Source: Colwellia sp. PAMC 21821 (GTDB taxonomy: Bacteria; Pseudomonadota; Gammaproteobacteria; Enterobacterales; Alteromonadaceae). From it: a stretch of DNA of 64,000 nt. The number at the start of each line of letters is the position of its first letter. The stretch's first letter is position 1. Below are positions 18,690 through 28,000 of the stretch, piece after piece. The stretch covers positions 4,216,001 to 4,280,000 of the forward strand of contig NZ_CP014943.1 in NCBI RefSeq assembly GCF_002077175.1, given 5' to 3'. The notes beneath the pieces are model-generated. The model worked only from the letters and a program-made list of their open reading frames with translations. It was not told the DNA's origin and ran no database searches. A program made the position numbers and the translations under genes.

Positions 18690-18733
18690 TGGTTTTATAA
18701 TTCAAGTTAAATTGAAGTGAAACTAAAACCAGA
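18690..18733 (+). terminator. Nested hairpin after the ThuA gene
   Basis: CTGGTTTTA pairs with TAAAACCAG, enclosing a second TTCAA / TTGAA pair. It lies 28 bases after the ThuA stop. The T-run is weak, so this is a probable rather than certain terminator. Confidence 0.45.
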
Positions 18734-19286
18734 ACTTTATATCGATACTAGAACCATCATTATTAATAGAATAATTCGACCCAAAATACCTCTTAGGTTT
18801 TATAATTGAGTAATAAGTGCTTTTTATTGACTATTTTTAACCAAAAAACATAGAGTTCAAATAATTAAACTTTTTCTTTCATTTGAATCTTCCTTAATTT
18901 TAGTCATTATCATAATCAAGTTTTGTCGTGGTGGGATTTACCTGCTCAGAAAGTTTATAGATAAAGACTATTACCGGTAAAGGATAGAAGATATTTACAG
19001 CCGTAAAGTGGGGGGCCGATGTAATCTCTTAATCATGGTGTAAACTATTCTTTAATGATGACGATAAATAACCTTTATCGCCTGAAAATATAGTTGACGT
19101 ATGCCTTTGGTTACAGACTAGCTTTTAGCATAAGAAATAGGTACTAATATATTTTCGTAATGCTAATAAAGACTCTAAATATAATTGAAATCTTTTCCGA
19201 ATATTAATCAAGCTTATTACGGTTATATTGGCCTGAAAAGCCGCTTGTTATTCGGAATAAAATCACTAACTCATTGAATTTAAAGA

Positions 19287-19358
19287 TGTAGGTGTCGGTC
19301 TTGAAAACCGGCAAGGGTTTGTAGCCCTTCTAGAGTTCAAATCTCTATCTCACCGCCA
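19287..19358 (+). tRNA. 5'-truncated tRNA-Ser (anticodon UGA)
   Basis: The anticodon arm TCGGT-CTTGAAA-ACCGG (19295-19311, anticodon TGA) is intact. So are the long variable arm AAGGG...CCCTT of a class II tRNA, the T arm TAGAG-TTCAAAT-CTCTA, the acceptor 3' strand TCTCACC, the discriminator G and an encoded CCA (19356-19358). The acceptor 5' strand (GGTGAGA expected) and the D arm are absent upstream, so it cannot fold as a tRNA. It is a pseudo-tRNA, as left by an element that integrated in a tRNA-Ser gene. Confidence 0.75.
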
Positions 19359-19371
19359 CATTATAGAGAAG

Positions 19372-19403
19372 CCCGTTAATTCGAAAGAGTTAACGGGTTT
19401 TTT
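19372..19403 (+). terminator. Terminator of the tRNA-Ser remnant (unit 1)
   Basis: CCCGTTAA / TTAACGGG with a ten-base loop, followed by TTTTTT. Confidence 0.8.
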
Positions 19404-19433
19404 GCTATCTCAGTGTTTAGTTTTATAAAAAGG

Positions 19434-19487
19434 GTTTGTAGCGCTAATCCTTCGAGTAGAGTTAAAATCTCTATCTCACCGCCACAT
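19434..19487 (+). repeat. Second degenerate copy of the tRNA-Ser 3' tail
   Basis: GGTTTGTAG, then TAGAGTTAAAATCTCTA, then TCTCACCGCCACATTA repeats the T arm, acceptor strand and trailing bases of the tRNA-Ser remnant at 19317-19362, with an altered variable arm. A terminator follows at 19495-19524. Confidence 0.7.
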
Positions 19488-19494
19488 TAAGAAA

Positions 19495-19524
19495 AGGCGC
19501 TAATCGAAAGATTAGCGCCTTTTT
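19495..19524 (+). terminator. Terminator of tRNA-tail unit 2
   Basis: AGGCGCTAATC / GATTAGCGCCT with the loop GAAA, followed by TTTT. Confidence 0.8.
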
Positions 19525-19551
19525 GCTTTTTTGGGTTTATAAAGTGGAATT

Positions 19552-19703
19552 TTAGCGCTAATCCTTCGAGTAGAGCTCAAATCTCTATCTCCAGGTTTTT
19601 ATTACATCCCTGTAAAACCACATAACTTCATCCTTGAAGTTAACCGACACATTAAGAGAAGCCCGCTAATTCGTAAGAGTTAGCGGGTTTTTTGCATTTA
19701 TAG
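19552..19703 (+). repeat. Third tRNA-Ser tail copy, split by about 53 bases, with terminator
   Basis: TTAGCGCTAATCCTTCGAG, then TAGAGCTCAAATCTCTATCTC, repeats unit 2. The expected ACCGCCACATTAAG is interrupted: about 53 unrelated bases follow before CGACACATTAAGAGAAG resumes. The terminator (19671-19703: CCCGCTAA / TTAGCGGG, TTTTTT) is retained. Confidence 0.6.
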
Positions 19704-19743
19704 CCTTTATCTAAGTAAAAAAATGTCAGAAATAAGTTAAGAA

Positions 19744-21396
19744 CTAATTTTTAGCTACTTCAAGTGAAGTAAGGTAGTTATCCCACCAAATTAAATAATC
19801 TTCGTTACTTATGCCGGTTGATAAGCCACGAAGTGCCATTTGTGTTGTGTAGTGTTTTTCAAAAAATTCGTCCCAATAAGCGATTACTTTAGGATCTTCA
19901 TCTATCATACCTAGATCTTTAGTTTCTAATTGCCATCTCTCAAGCTCGGCTCTCATTCGAAGTAAGTTTGATTGGTATTTAGGATTTGCAGCTAAGTTAG
20001 TCGTTTCTTCAGGATCGTTTTTAATATCGTAAAGCTCTTCAATAGGGCGTGTTTTAGCAAAAAACTGATCTTGCATTGGCGATAGCTCACCTGCGTCGTG
20101 CATTTTCTGCATTAAGGTCAATACAGGGTAGTTAAGCTTTTTATAGGCATTAAATTGCGTATACGGCTGTTCAGGCTTGAAGTTTTTGATGTATTTAAAC
20201 TGTGTATCTCGAACGGCTCTTATACGGTCATCTGTTTCATCACAGCGGTCTCGTTGTGCATAAATGTATTCTCTAGTAATTTTATCTTTACCTAAAATTA
20301 CTTTGCCATCCATATAGGCTGGAACAGGTTCGCCAATTAAAGACAAGCTGGTTGGTGCTAAGTCAATTAAACTGACTAAGTCATTATTTACTGTGTTGGC
20401 TTCAATGCCTTTACCCCAAGCAATTAATGGTACTTGAATACCACCATCGTATAGCCATTGTTTATCTCTTAGCATTGCGCGACCGTGATCACCAAATATA
20501 AATACTATGGTATTCTCTAATGCACCTGCTTGTTCAAGTTCGTTGAAAAGGACGCCTATTTTTTTATCAACATGTTGAACGGTTTCAAGATAAAGCGCCC
20601 AATCACGTTTTACTATATCGTGGTCAGGGTAATAACTTGGTGGCTTAACTAATGATACATCTATTGGGTCTTCAACATCGTTAATAAAAGTACGGTGTGT
20701 TTCGCTGTAATTAATTTGAGCAAAAAACGGTTTACCTTCTCCCTGTTTTAAATATTTTTGCCAAGCAGGTTTATTTAAAATACTTTCTTTAACAGGGCCA
20801 TGGGTATAAGCACCGCCTGAATATTGTATTTCACCATCCATTGCATCAAACGGCTCTACACGAGTAGCAAAATTAAAATCAGTTTTTTGTTTAGGTCCCA
20901 TCAATAAATTGAAATATCCCGCTTCGCGCGTATATTCGGACAACATCTTTACCTGCTCTGGTAATTGATAGTTATCGGTTAAATGACTACGGTGATGATG
21001 AGCACCTATCGAAGTAGGGTGCATGCCAGTAAAAAATGCTGAACGAGTGGTAGAACAAACAGACGAGGTGGCAAAGGCATTATTAAAGCGCATGCCTTCC
21101 TTAGCAATTTTGTCTAAATTAGGGGTTTTAACTAATGGGTGGCCGTAAGCGCCAAGATCTAAACTAATGTCTTCTAGTACAACCCAAATAACATTAGGTT
21201 TACCTGCTTTATTTACGGCTTGCTGAGTTATAGCCTTTTTTTCAACGGTAGTTTCATTCATTGGCTTACTGGCATTATTATCGGCATAGTTACCGGCAAA
21301 GTTACATGCGGTTAAAGCACTTAATGTGATTGTTGTACAGATCAATAAAGCACTAGTCTTTGCTAAACGCTGTAGTATATTTTTTTTAGTTTTCAT
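19744..21396 (-). CDS. S1-family sulfatase lipoprotein with a CSTTR active-site motif
   Basis: 550 residues. The N-terminus is a lipoprotein signal (SALTAC, lipid on C31), placing it in the periplasm or outer membrane. The sulfatase core shows the metal-binding E-D-I-S-L-D segment, the formylglycine motif as C114-S-T-T-R, HHHRS downstream, and IFGDHG near the metal site. The usual motif is C-x-P-x-R; Thr replaces Pro here, as seen in some S1 subfamilies. It should remove sulfate from a galactan oligosaccharide after maturation of C114, but no maturation enzyme is encoded in the window. A second sulfatase lies directly upstream on the same strand and they likely form one transcript. Confidence 0.88.
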   Translation of the reverse strand: MKTKKNILQRLAKTSALLICTTITLSALTACNFAGNYADNNASKPMNETTVEKKAITQQAVNKAGKPNVIWVVLEDISLDLGAYGHPLVKTPNLDKIAKEGMRFNNAFATSSVCSTTRSAFFTGMHPTSIGAHHHRSHLTDNYQLPEQVKMLSEYTREAGYFNLLMGPKQKTDFNFATRVEPFDAMDGEIQYSGGAYTHGPVKESILNKPAWQKYLKQGEGKPFFAQINYSETHRTFINDVEDPIDVSLVKPPSYYPDHDIVKRDWALYLETVQHVDKKIGVLFNELEQAGALENTIVFIFGDHGRAMLRDKQWLYDGGIQVPLIAWGKGIEANTVNNDLVSLIDLAPTSLSLIGEPVPAYMDGKVILGKDKITREYIYAQRDRCDETDDRIRAVRDTQFKYIKNFKPEQPYTQFNAYKKLNYPVLTLMQKMHDAGELSPMQDQFFAKTRPIEELYDIKNDPEETTNLAANPKYQSNLLRMRAELERWQLETKDLGMIDEDPKVIAYWDEFFEKHYTTQMALRGLSTGISNEDYLIWWDNYLTSLEVAKN

Positions 21397-21453
21397 TTCT
21401 ATTCTTCCTTAAATCATCATAACCAAATTACTTGGTTATAATGGTTATGCTGC

Positions 21454-23043
21454 TTAAAGATCATTAACTCGTTTACTTTGGTTTTCAATATTTACCATCT
21501 TTTGTTCTAATCTGGCGACAATGTCAGGGTGTTTGTGAGCTATATTGCTTTGTTCACTAGGATCAATGTCTAAGTTGTATAGTTGAACACCTGTAGAGGT
21601 ACCGCTGTTTATATTCTTTTTGGTTTTAATAAATTTAGGCACACGATTCGCTGGGCGAATGTATTTCCAGTTATTTTCTCTAATGGCTAAGGTAAAAGGG
21701 GTTTCTTCAATTAACACATCACGGGCTTCTTCGTTAGCGTTGAAAAAACCGTTAAGTTTTTTCTGGCTATCAATAGCTTCATCGTTACCTAATTCAATAT
21801 TGAGTAGTTGTGAAATAGAGGCATAAATATCAATTTGACTGGTCAATGAATCACTTACGCCAGCTTTAACTTGCTTAGGATAATATAGAATTAAGGGCAC
21901 GCGAGTACCGCCTTCAAAAGCACTATATTTTCCGCCATTGTATACACCATTCGCTTTATGGTCGCCAATGAGTTTGAGTGCATCATCATCATAACCGTCA
22001 GTTAACACCGCGCCGTTATCCGAGGTAAAAATAACCAGGGTGTTATCTAATAAATCGAGTGCTTTAAGGTGATTAACAACTTCACCTGTTATCCAGTCCA
22101 TTTGCACAATGGCATCGCCACGTACGCCCATTTTTGTTGCACCTTTAAATTTCTCATTGGGTACTCTTGGCACATGAATATCGTGGAATGAAAAAAATAA
22201 GAAAAAGGGTTTTTCTTGGTTGTTACTAATAAAGTTATTAGCTCTCTCTGTCAGCACTAATGGGAAATCTTCATCAACCCACTCAGCTGATTTTCCACCT
22301 TTCATCCAGCCTATTCTGCTAATACCGTTTATGATGCTTTTATCGTGTTGGCTATCGGCATTTTGGCGAAGTAGTTCTCTATTTTCGTAGCCGGTAGGGC
22401 GGTTACCTATTTTTTCTTGGTAATTGACATAAAGGGGATCATCCTTCGATAAATTTAGTACCTGATGATTTTCTAAGTACACGGTAGGAACACGATCGCC
22501 TGTTGCCGGTAGTAAAAAGCTATAGTCAAAGCCTATTTCTAAAGGCCCAGGTAACACATTACTATTCCAATCAATATCTTTTTTACCATCACCTAGCCCT
22601 AAATGCCATTTACCAACAACCGCCGTTTGATAGCCATTGTTTTTTAACATTTTAGGTAAAGTATTTTGTTCAGGAGAGATGACCATCGCAGCATCACCTT
22701 TTAATATTTTTACGTTTTTTCTAAAGGCATGTTCGCCTGTTAATAATGAATATCTTGATGGCGTACACGTTGCTGACGATGAATGTGCATCTGTAAAACG
22801 AATACCGTTTGCAGCAAGGGCATCAACATTAGGGGTGTTGACCTGTGTAGCGCCATAGCTACTTAAGTCACCCCAACCTAAATCATCAACATAAAAAATA
22901 ACAATGTTAGGTTTATCCGTTGATTTTTGTTGGTTATCTTGCACTACTTCTGCTGAACAAGCACAAAGAACGCTTAATGATATGGCTAGAATTGAGGAGA
23001 CTTTTACTTTGTTTAAATTAGTTAAATTAGTTAAATTTGACAT
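21454..23043 (-). CDS. S1-family sulfatase (arylsulfatase A-like), lipoprotein
   Basis: 529 residues with a lipoprotein-type signal (SVLCAC, Cys29). The core is canonical: metal-binding FYVDDLGWGD, formylglycine motif C93-T-P-S-R, GKWHLGLG (Lys and His), HDIHVPR, and SDNGA near the metal. It should hydrolyse a sulfate ester on a red-algal galactan fragment. It is clearly paralogous to the sulfatase at 41888, sharing long stretches (LEIGFDYSFLLPATGDR, GDAIVQMDWITG), so the two probably act on related positions or chain lengths. The AATTTAAC-type repeat at its start (Thr-Asn-Leu repeated) is simple slippage. Upstream on the same strand are the lipoprotein and TBDR genes. Confidence 0.92.
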   Translation of the reverse strand: MSNLTNLTNLNKVKVSSILAISLSVLCACSAEVVQDNQQKSTDKPNIVIFYVDDLGWGDLSSYGATQVNTPNVDALAANGIRFTDAHSSSATCTPSRYSLLTGEHAFRKNVKILKGDAAMVISPEQNTLPKMLKNNGYQTAVVGKWHLGLGDGKKDIDWNSNVLPGPLEIGFDYSFLLPATGDRVPTVYLENHQVLNLSKDDPLYVNYQEKIGNRPTGYENRELLRQNADSQHDKSIINGISRIGWMKGGKSAEWVDEDFPLVLTERANNFISNNQEKPFFLFFSFHDIHVPRVPNEKFKGATKMGVRGDAIVQMDWITGEVVNHLKALDLLDNTLVIFTSDNGAVLTDGYDDDALKLIGDHKANGVYNGGKYSAFEGGTRVPLILYYPKQVKAGVSDSLTSQIDIYASISQLLNIELGNDEAIDSQKKLNGFFNANEEARDVLIEETPFTLAIRENNWKYIRPANRVPKFIKTKKNINSGTSTGVQLYNLDIDPSEQSNIAHKHPDIVARLEQKMVNIENQSKRVNDL

Positions 23044-23105
23044 GAGAAATCATTCTTATTTAGCGAGATTTAAAAGAGAGTTCTAAAATAATGTGCTTTA
23101 AATAG

Positions 23106-23132
23106 AGAAGGATCTCAATGTGAGATCCTTCT
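23106..23132 (-). terminator. Perfect 12-bp hairpin after the Ig-like lipoprotein gene
   Basis: AGAAGGATCTCA / TGAGATCCTTCT with an ATG loop. It lies 33 bases beyond the stop of the minus-strand lipoprotein and before the sulfatase pair, followed on the minus strand by TATTTAAAG. It would separate the TBDR-lipoprotein unit from the sulfatases or weaken read-through. Confidence 0.65.
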
Positions 23133-23164
23133 ATTTAATTTACATATTATTTCGCATCACGGTA

Positions 23165-24931
23165 TCAATTATTTAATTGGGCAATTGAAACATCATCAAT
23201 ATAAACATCAATAGGAGTGCTACCGTCAGTTGCGCTTGGCACAAAAATAATATCCCATTTCGCGCGGTCATTACCCCCAAAAGCAGCTACACCGAGAACA
23301 TCTAATTCAACCAATTGCCAATCAGCATTTGCCGCTATCTCGATAGCATCAATACCTTGTTGGTCTAATAATGTATCAGTGAAGTCTCCACTTTCAGGTA
23401 AGAAGGTTTTTGTGGTATTTTTCATAATAGCATTTTCAATTTTAAATGAAGTTGCATTATTATTTTTAATCCAAAAAGAAACTTTAAAATCACCGCCTGC
23501 GGCTAACGATATATTGCCAATATTTCTTGCTGGGTTTTTATCGTATGCAACTAATACTGCATTAGTCCCTGTTGCAGCATCAGCTGTAAACTGTATTCCA
23601 TCACTACCATGCTTACCGATACCTGCAATAACGTTGAATGCGCCTGTTCCATCAACAGTACCATCAGCGCCCGCACCGTTTCGCGCAAAACCATTAAGAC
23701 TCTTAAACATATCTCTATTTTGCTGTGGAGCAGCCATTTTGAAGTTTTCATTCATCATTGGAGCATCTGCGCACATAGCATTTGTAAGCGTATTTATATC
23801 AACATCAACAGAGCTTGGCGGTGTAGAGCCATTTAATAATACTTCAGCCGCTTCTGAACTACCTTCGTTTACAGGAGAGAAATAAGCCTTTGCCTGTTTG
23901 GTAGTATCATCCAAAGTATCTAAAACATAATCAACCACGCTAGATGCTTCTGTACTGTTGTAGCTGTAAACAAAATCTCCACTAAAAGGTTGTGCATCAT
24001 CTTGTTTAATTGGAGTGACAATAAAATTATATGATGTACAGGTTGGCACTGAAACTGTTCCTGTAACATTAGCTCCATTAAGTGTATTTAGCATAATGCT
24101 AGCGACATTTTTTGGTGGGTTGGTTACTGTGATAGTTACCGTTTCAGTTAAGCTAGGCATTTCAACAGACGTTACTGTTAATGTGGTTGAACCTAGTGCT
24201 AAACCGGTTAACATACCACTGTCATCAACACTTGCTATGCCGTTACTATCTGGAACAGACCAAGTAAAGTCTGTTCTCAAGTCTTGTCTTGCTGCATAGC
24301 TAGGTAAAATAGCAAGTGGCGCAACAATTGTGTCATCTAATGGCACATTAAAATCACTTAAGCTAATCGATTCAATAGGGTCGGGTAGCGCATTTATTTC
24401 TAATGTTAAAGTACGGCGATTTGGGTTTGCCTGCTTTTCTTCATCTGTACAATTTAAAGGATGTTGAGCCATGTTTGCACAGACGAATTGAAAACCATTA
24501 TTTATCCAATAGCTAAGCGTGTAAACAGCGGCTTCACCACTGCGAATTTCTTCGTCAAATAAATAAGTATCAACAACTAATTTATTGTCATTTAAAAGAA
24601 TAGGTGAATCGTTACTGCCAAAGCTTAAATTACGGTCTGCAGGGGTAACAGTCCATAATTCAGCAGTATCTTGAATGAATATTCCGGTAGAATCATCGGT
24701 GAGGGTAACGCCTCTAGAGCTGACACCTTGTAATAATTCTACTATTAAATAACGGTTTTCATCATTTTCATTATCGGTTTCAGTTGTACTGATTGTAAAT
24801 GAGCGGCTTTGCATTTCTACTGCTTCATTTGAATCAAGATTGTAATTTAAACCTTCGTCAGCTCCGCAGCCAGCGAGAACTGTGCTAACAAAGGATGCTA
24901 AAATAGCTTTTTTTAGTAAGTTATTCTTCAT
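23165..24931 (-). CDS. Surface lipoprotein with bacterial Ig-like (Big2) domain and C-terminal CBM-like domain
   Basis: 588 residues. The N-terminus has a lipobox (STVLAGC, lipid on C22). Residues about 190-272 form a Big2 domain (LAILPSYAARQDL, WSVPDSNGIASVDDSGMLTGLALGSTTLTV). The C-terminal third (GADGTVDGTGAFNV, then DFKVSFWIKNN, ending VYIDDVSIAQL) resembles jelly-roll carbohydrate-binding modules. I see no catalytic residues. Coming directly after the TBDR gene (123-base gap) it is a good candidate for a surface glycan-binding partner of that receptor, doing the job SusD does in Bacteroidetes. The domain reading is solid for Big2; the role is inference. Confidence 0.7.
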   Translation of the reverse strand: MKNNLLKKAILASFVSTVLAGCGADEGLNYNLDSNEAVEMQSRSFTISTTETDNENDENRYLIVELLQGVSSRGVTLTDDSTGIFIQDTAELWTVTPADRNLSFGSNDSPILLNDNKLVVDTYLFDEEIRSGEAAVYTLSYWINNGFQFVCANMAQHPLNCTDEEKQANPNRRTLTLEINALPDPIESISLSDFNVPLDDTIVAPLAILPSYAARQDLRTDFTWSVPDSNGIASVDDSGMLTGLALGSTTLTVTSVEMPSLTETVTITVTNPPKNVASIMLNTLNGANVTGTVSVPTCTSYNFIVTPIKQDDAQPFSGDFVYSYNSTEASSVVDYVLDTLDDTTKQAKAYFSPVNEGSSEAAEVLLNGSTPPSSVDVDINTLTNAMCADAPMMNENFKMAAPQQNRDMFKSLNGFARNGAGADGTVDGTGAFNVIAGIGKHGSDGIQFTADAATGTNAVLVAYDKNPARNIGNISLAAGGDFKVSFWIKNNNATSFKIENAIMKNTTKTFLPESGDFTDTLLDQQGIDAIEIAANADWQLVELDVLGVAAFGGNDRAKWDIIFVPSATDGSTPIDVYIDDVSIAQLNN

Positions 24932-24990
24932 CTTACTTCTCCAAATTTTTTTGCGTTAACTGCTTATACAAAGCAGGTACTTAATTTTAT

Positions 24991-25043
24991 TACCCTTTAT
25001 TTTTAGTGAGAAATATATTTTCATCGCTAAATAATAAAGGGTA
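24991..25043 (-). terminator. Long inverted repeat between TBDR and lipoprotein genes
   Basis: TACCCTTTATT (24991-25001) pairs with AATAAAGGGTA (25033-25043); inner bases TTTAG / CTAAA extend the stem. It follows the TBDR stop by 12 bases on the minus strand. It may act as a partial terminator that sets the receptor/lipoprotein ratio, or protect the RNA end. Confidence 0.5.
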
Positions 25044-25054
25044 TTGGCGTATGA

Positions 25055-28000
25055 CTAAAAAGAACCACGGATCCCAAGTCTGAACTGACGTCCAGTTTTG
25101 AATAGTTGTGTTGTTCTACTTGTATTTACGTTGTCCGTCATAGCGTTGCCTTCATCTAGTACTTCACCATTTATTACAAAGCCAGTGCTGGTTAAAAAGT
25201 TACGATTGGTGTCATCAGTTAAATTCAATGCTTGGAACGTTAAAGAAATTGTTTTATTTAACTTATAGCTAGAACTGAAATCTAAACGGCTTGTTGCATC
25301 TGACCATTCTGCCGCATTGCCATCGGCAATGTTTCTGTTAACCAGTTGAATTGAATTGTAACGATGTGCTAAACGCATCATAAAGCCATCTTTTTCCCAA
25401 AAAAGGGTGGTGTTGGCAGAATGTCTAGGTGTGTAGGGTTGTGGTAACGGGCTAACAGTTTTACCGGTTGTTACTGAGGTTTCTTTGTCAGACTCAGAAT
25501 CAGCAAAAGTATAATTAACGCTTAGACCTAAACCTGAAAGAGCGCCAGGGAGAAAGTCATAAACTTGGGTGTAATTAAACTCTATACCTTGAGTTAATGC
25601 GCCTTTACCATTTCTTTTAACATCTAAAATTAGCGTGTGACAATTAAAGGTCCAAGCTTCAGAAAGGTTAGAGTGTGAACTACGATCTGGCATACAGGTT
25701 GAGCCATCAGCTAACTCTGTATATGGGGTCTCTTCCCACATTGGTAAGCCAGTAAATTCGTCAACTTTTTGTTCACCATCGTCCCCAAGTAGCGGTGTTG
25801 GTGTGAGCAATACATCGTCTAAGTTTTCTACACCTTCTAAATCATAGTTTGTTCTTAAATCCTTCCAAAGGTAGGTTTCAGCGATACTTTCAGTAAAGTT
25901 TTTCATGTCTTTACGAAAATAAGCAAAAGAAAGCAACCCAGACTCATTGAAGTACCATTCAAGCGATAAATCTAAGTTTTTTGATTCTAAAGGTTTAAGT
26001 GCTGTGTTGTTTATTTGTCCTGAACCGTTAACTTTAAAAATATCTTCATTAATATTTCCACTGGGTCTAGTATCGTCAAATCCAGGCCTAGCCATAGTTT
26101 TTGATGCAGAGAAACGACCGATTAGATCATCACTAAGTGCAAAGTTTAAATTTAAACTAGGCAAAAAAACATTATTACTTGCGCTGTCTTGATTTATTAC
26201 ACTTCGTTGTGAAGCATCAGTCCCTATAGGTTGTCCATTTAAAGTATTGTTAATGTTAGTAGAGCGATCAGCCCATGCTTTGATAGGATTTGTGGCATTG
26301 TTAGGAAAACGTCCATTTCTTCCGTTAGAATTTGAACTATTGTTATTAATACCAATTACATTACCTTGTGCATCATATACAACATCTAATATCTGATTGC
26401 CAAATGCTTGTAACTCGGGAGGTAAAATACCATTAACTAAATCACTTTTATGGAAGTCATAAAGAAATAACGCTTCGTAACAGGTACCCGGAGCAGGTAA
26501 ATTGATTGGATATTCATTTTGATTGCCATTTGGGTAATCAAGTGGATTATCACCGCCATTTGTACTTAAGGTACAAGCTGGCAAATTTGTATTGGCAAGT
26601 TGTTGATTATAAATTAAACCACTAACATCATAAACATTGGCGTTACCTGGGTAATTAATTTTGGTATACGCTTCTGCCGCTGTTTTTGTTTTTACATAAC
26701 GTAAGCCGACATTACCTGTCATAAAACCATCAAAATATTCAAAATTTAATTTTGTATATAATGCACTCACATCTTGTTCGATAACTCTTGAACCGGTTGA
26801 ATCTTCTTTTGTACGAACGTCACGTCCATCGCCACTTGCATAAGCTAAAGCTTTGAATGGGTCTACTACGCCCCAACCATTTAGAAAGTCTTGACGGTTG
26901 CTTACAATGCCATCCATAAAATTATCTACTGGAAATGCACCACCACCTAAAACATCAACCATGCGTAAACTTGAAAGGCCACCCGGAATACTAATTTCTT
27001 CGCCGTTATCGTCAAGTAAACTTGTTGCGTCTGTAATGATCGTTCTTAATGAACTAACATCTTTTACTCTATTGGTGTATTTACCACCAAACTCTATTCT
27101 ATTTACCCCTAAAAATTCAACATCCCAATCAAAATCTAAGAAAATTGATTTATTCGTGTCAGAGTTTTTATCAAGGTCTTGACTAACGTTTTGTACACTA
27201 AATAAGAAAGGGTCAAGTGGGTTAGTGGTATTCGGTGCTAAAGCGTTATTCGCTTGAATTGTGCCAGGTTGATAAAAAGAAAGCTGTTCGGCCACAACCA
27301 GATTACAAACACCAGATGAACAGTCAACACCAGATGGCTCTAAACTTGGAATATTAGGGGAGTTAGACACTAAAGGGGTATCTCGAGTATTCCCTTTTGG
27401 AATAAGTACTATATTCGCATTTTCTTTAGAGCCACTAGTTGTTCGTGAGTAGCCCATAGTTAAGTCAGCACTTAGTGTATCTGTTATTATTTGTTTTATG
27501 TTAAATGAAGCAAGCTTATTCTCAACTTCCTGCCCATCTAATTGACGATAAATACGGCCTTTTGAACGACGCATTAAACGTTTTTCTTGGGTATGTGTTT
27601 CTTGGTTTATTGTCCACCAATCTTCTTGTGGATCAGTATCTAAGTTTGGATCAGTCAAACCAAACTGCATGTTGTATCTGTGGTTATCTAGATCAATATC
27701 TTGTTTAGAATAATTTAAGTCAATTTGTACTTCTGTTGTTTCTGTTGGCAAAAATTGGATACCAGCAGTGGCTGATAAACGATCACGTTTATTAGAATTT
27801 AACTTATATTCAGCACTTGCTGGGGTTATAAATTCCGTTTCTGTGGTTATTAATTCACCAGTTCTAGAGTCGCGTGCTTTATTAGCAGCAGCAGAATGAA
27901 CTTCATCATCCCATTCCATTTTGAATTCATCTACGCGCGTGCTTTGGGTTTCATCAGCGATAGTAAATATAAAACCTAAGTTGTCGTCCATAAATTTATC

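Larger units (their letters stand above)
18663..19743. other. 1.08-kb region without protein genes: terminator, tRNA remnants
   Basis: After the ThuA terminator, 18740-19280 shows no intact gene. Scraps around 18990-19130, such as LSPENIVDVCLWLQT, faintly recall the end of a short-chain dehydrogenase but are too weak to annotate. 19287-19703 holds the tRNA-Ser remnants and their terminators, listed separately. Confidence 0.6.

Noticed and set aside
18990..19150. Possible short-chain dehydrogenase remnant (LSPENIVDVCLWLQT)
   Set aside because: Only one short piece resembles the family; too little to call a pseudogene.
19287..19358. Functional tRNA-Ser
   Set aside because: The acceptor 5' strand and D arm are missing, so it cannot form the tRNA fold.
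23217..23885. A 222-codon plus-strand open frame opposite the Ig-like lipoprotein
   Set aside because: It mirrors a well-supported lipoprotein gene and has no recognisable features or ribosome site.
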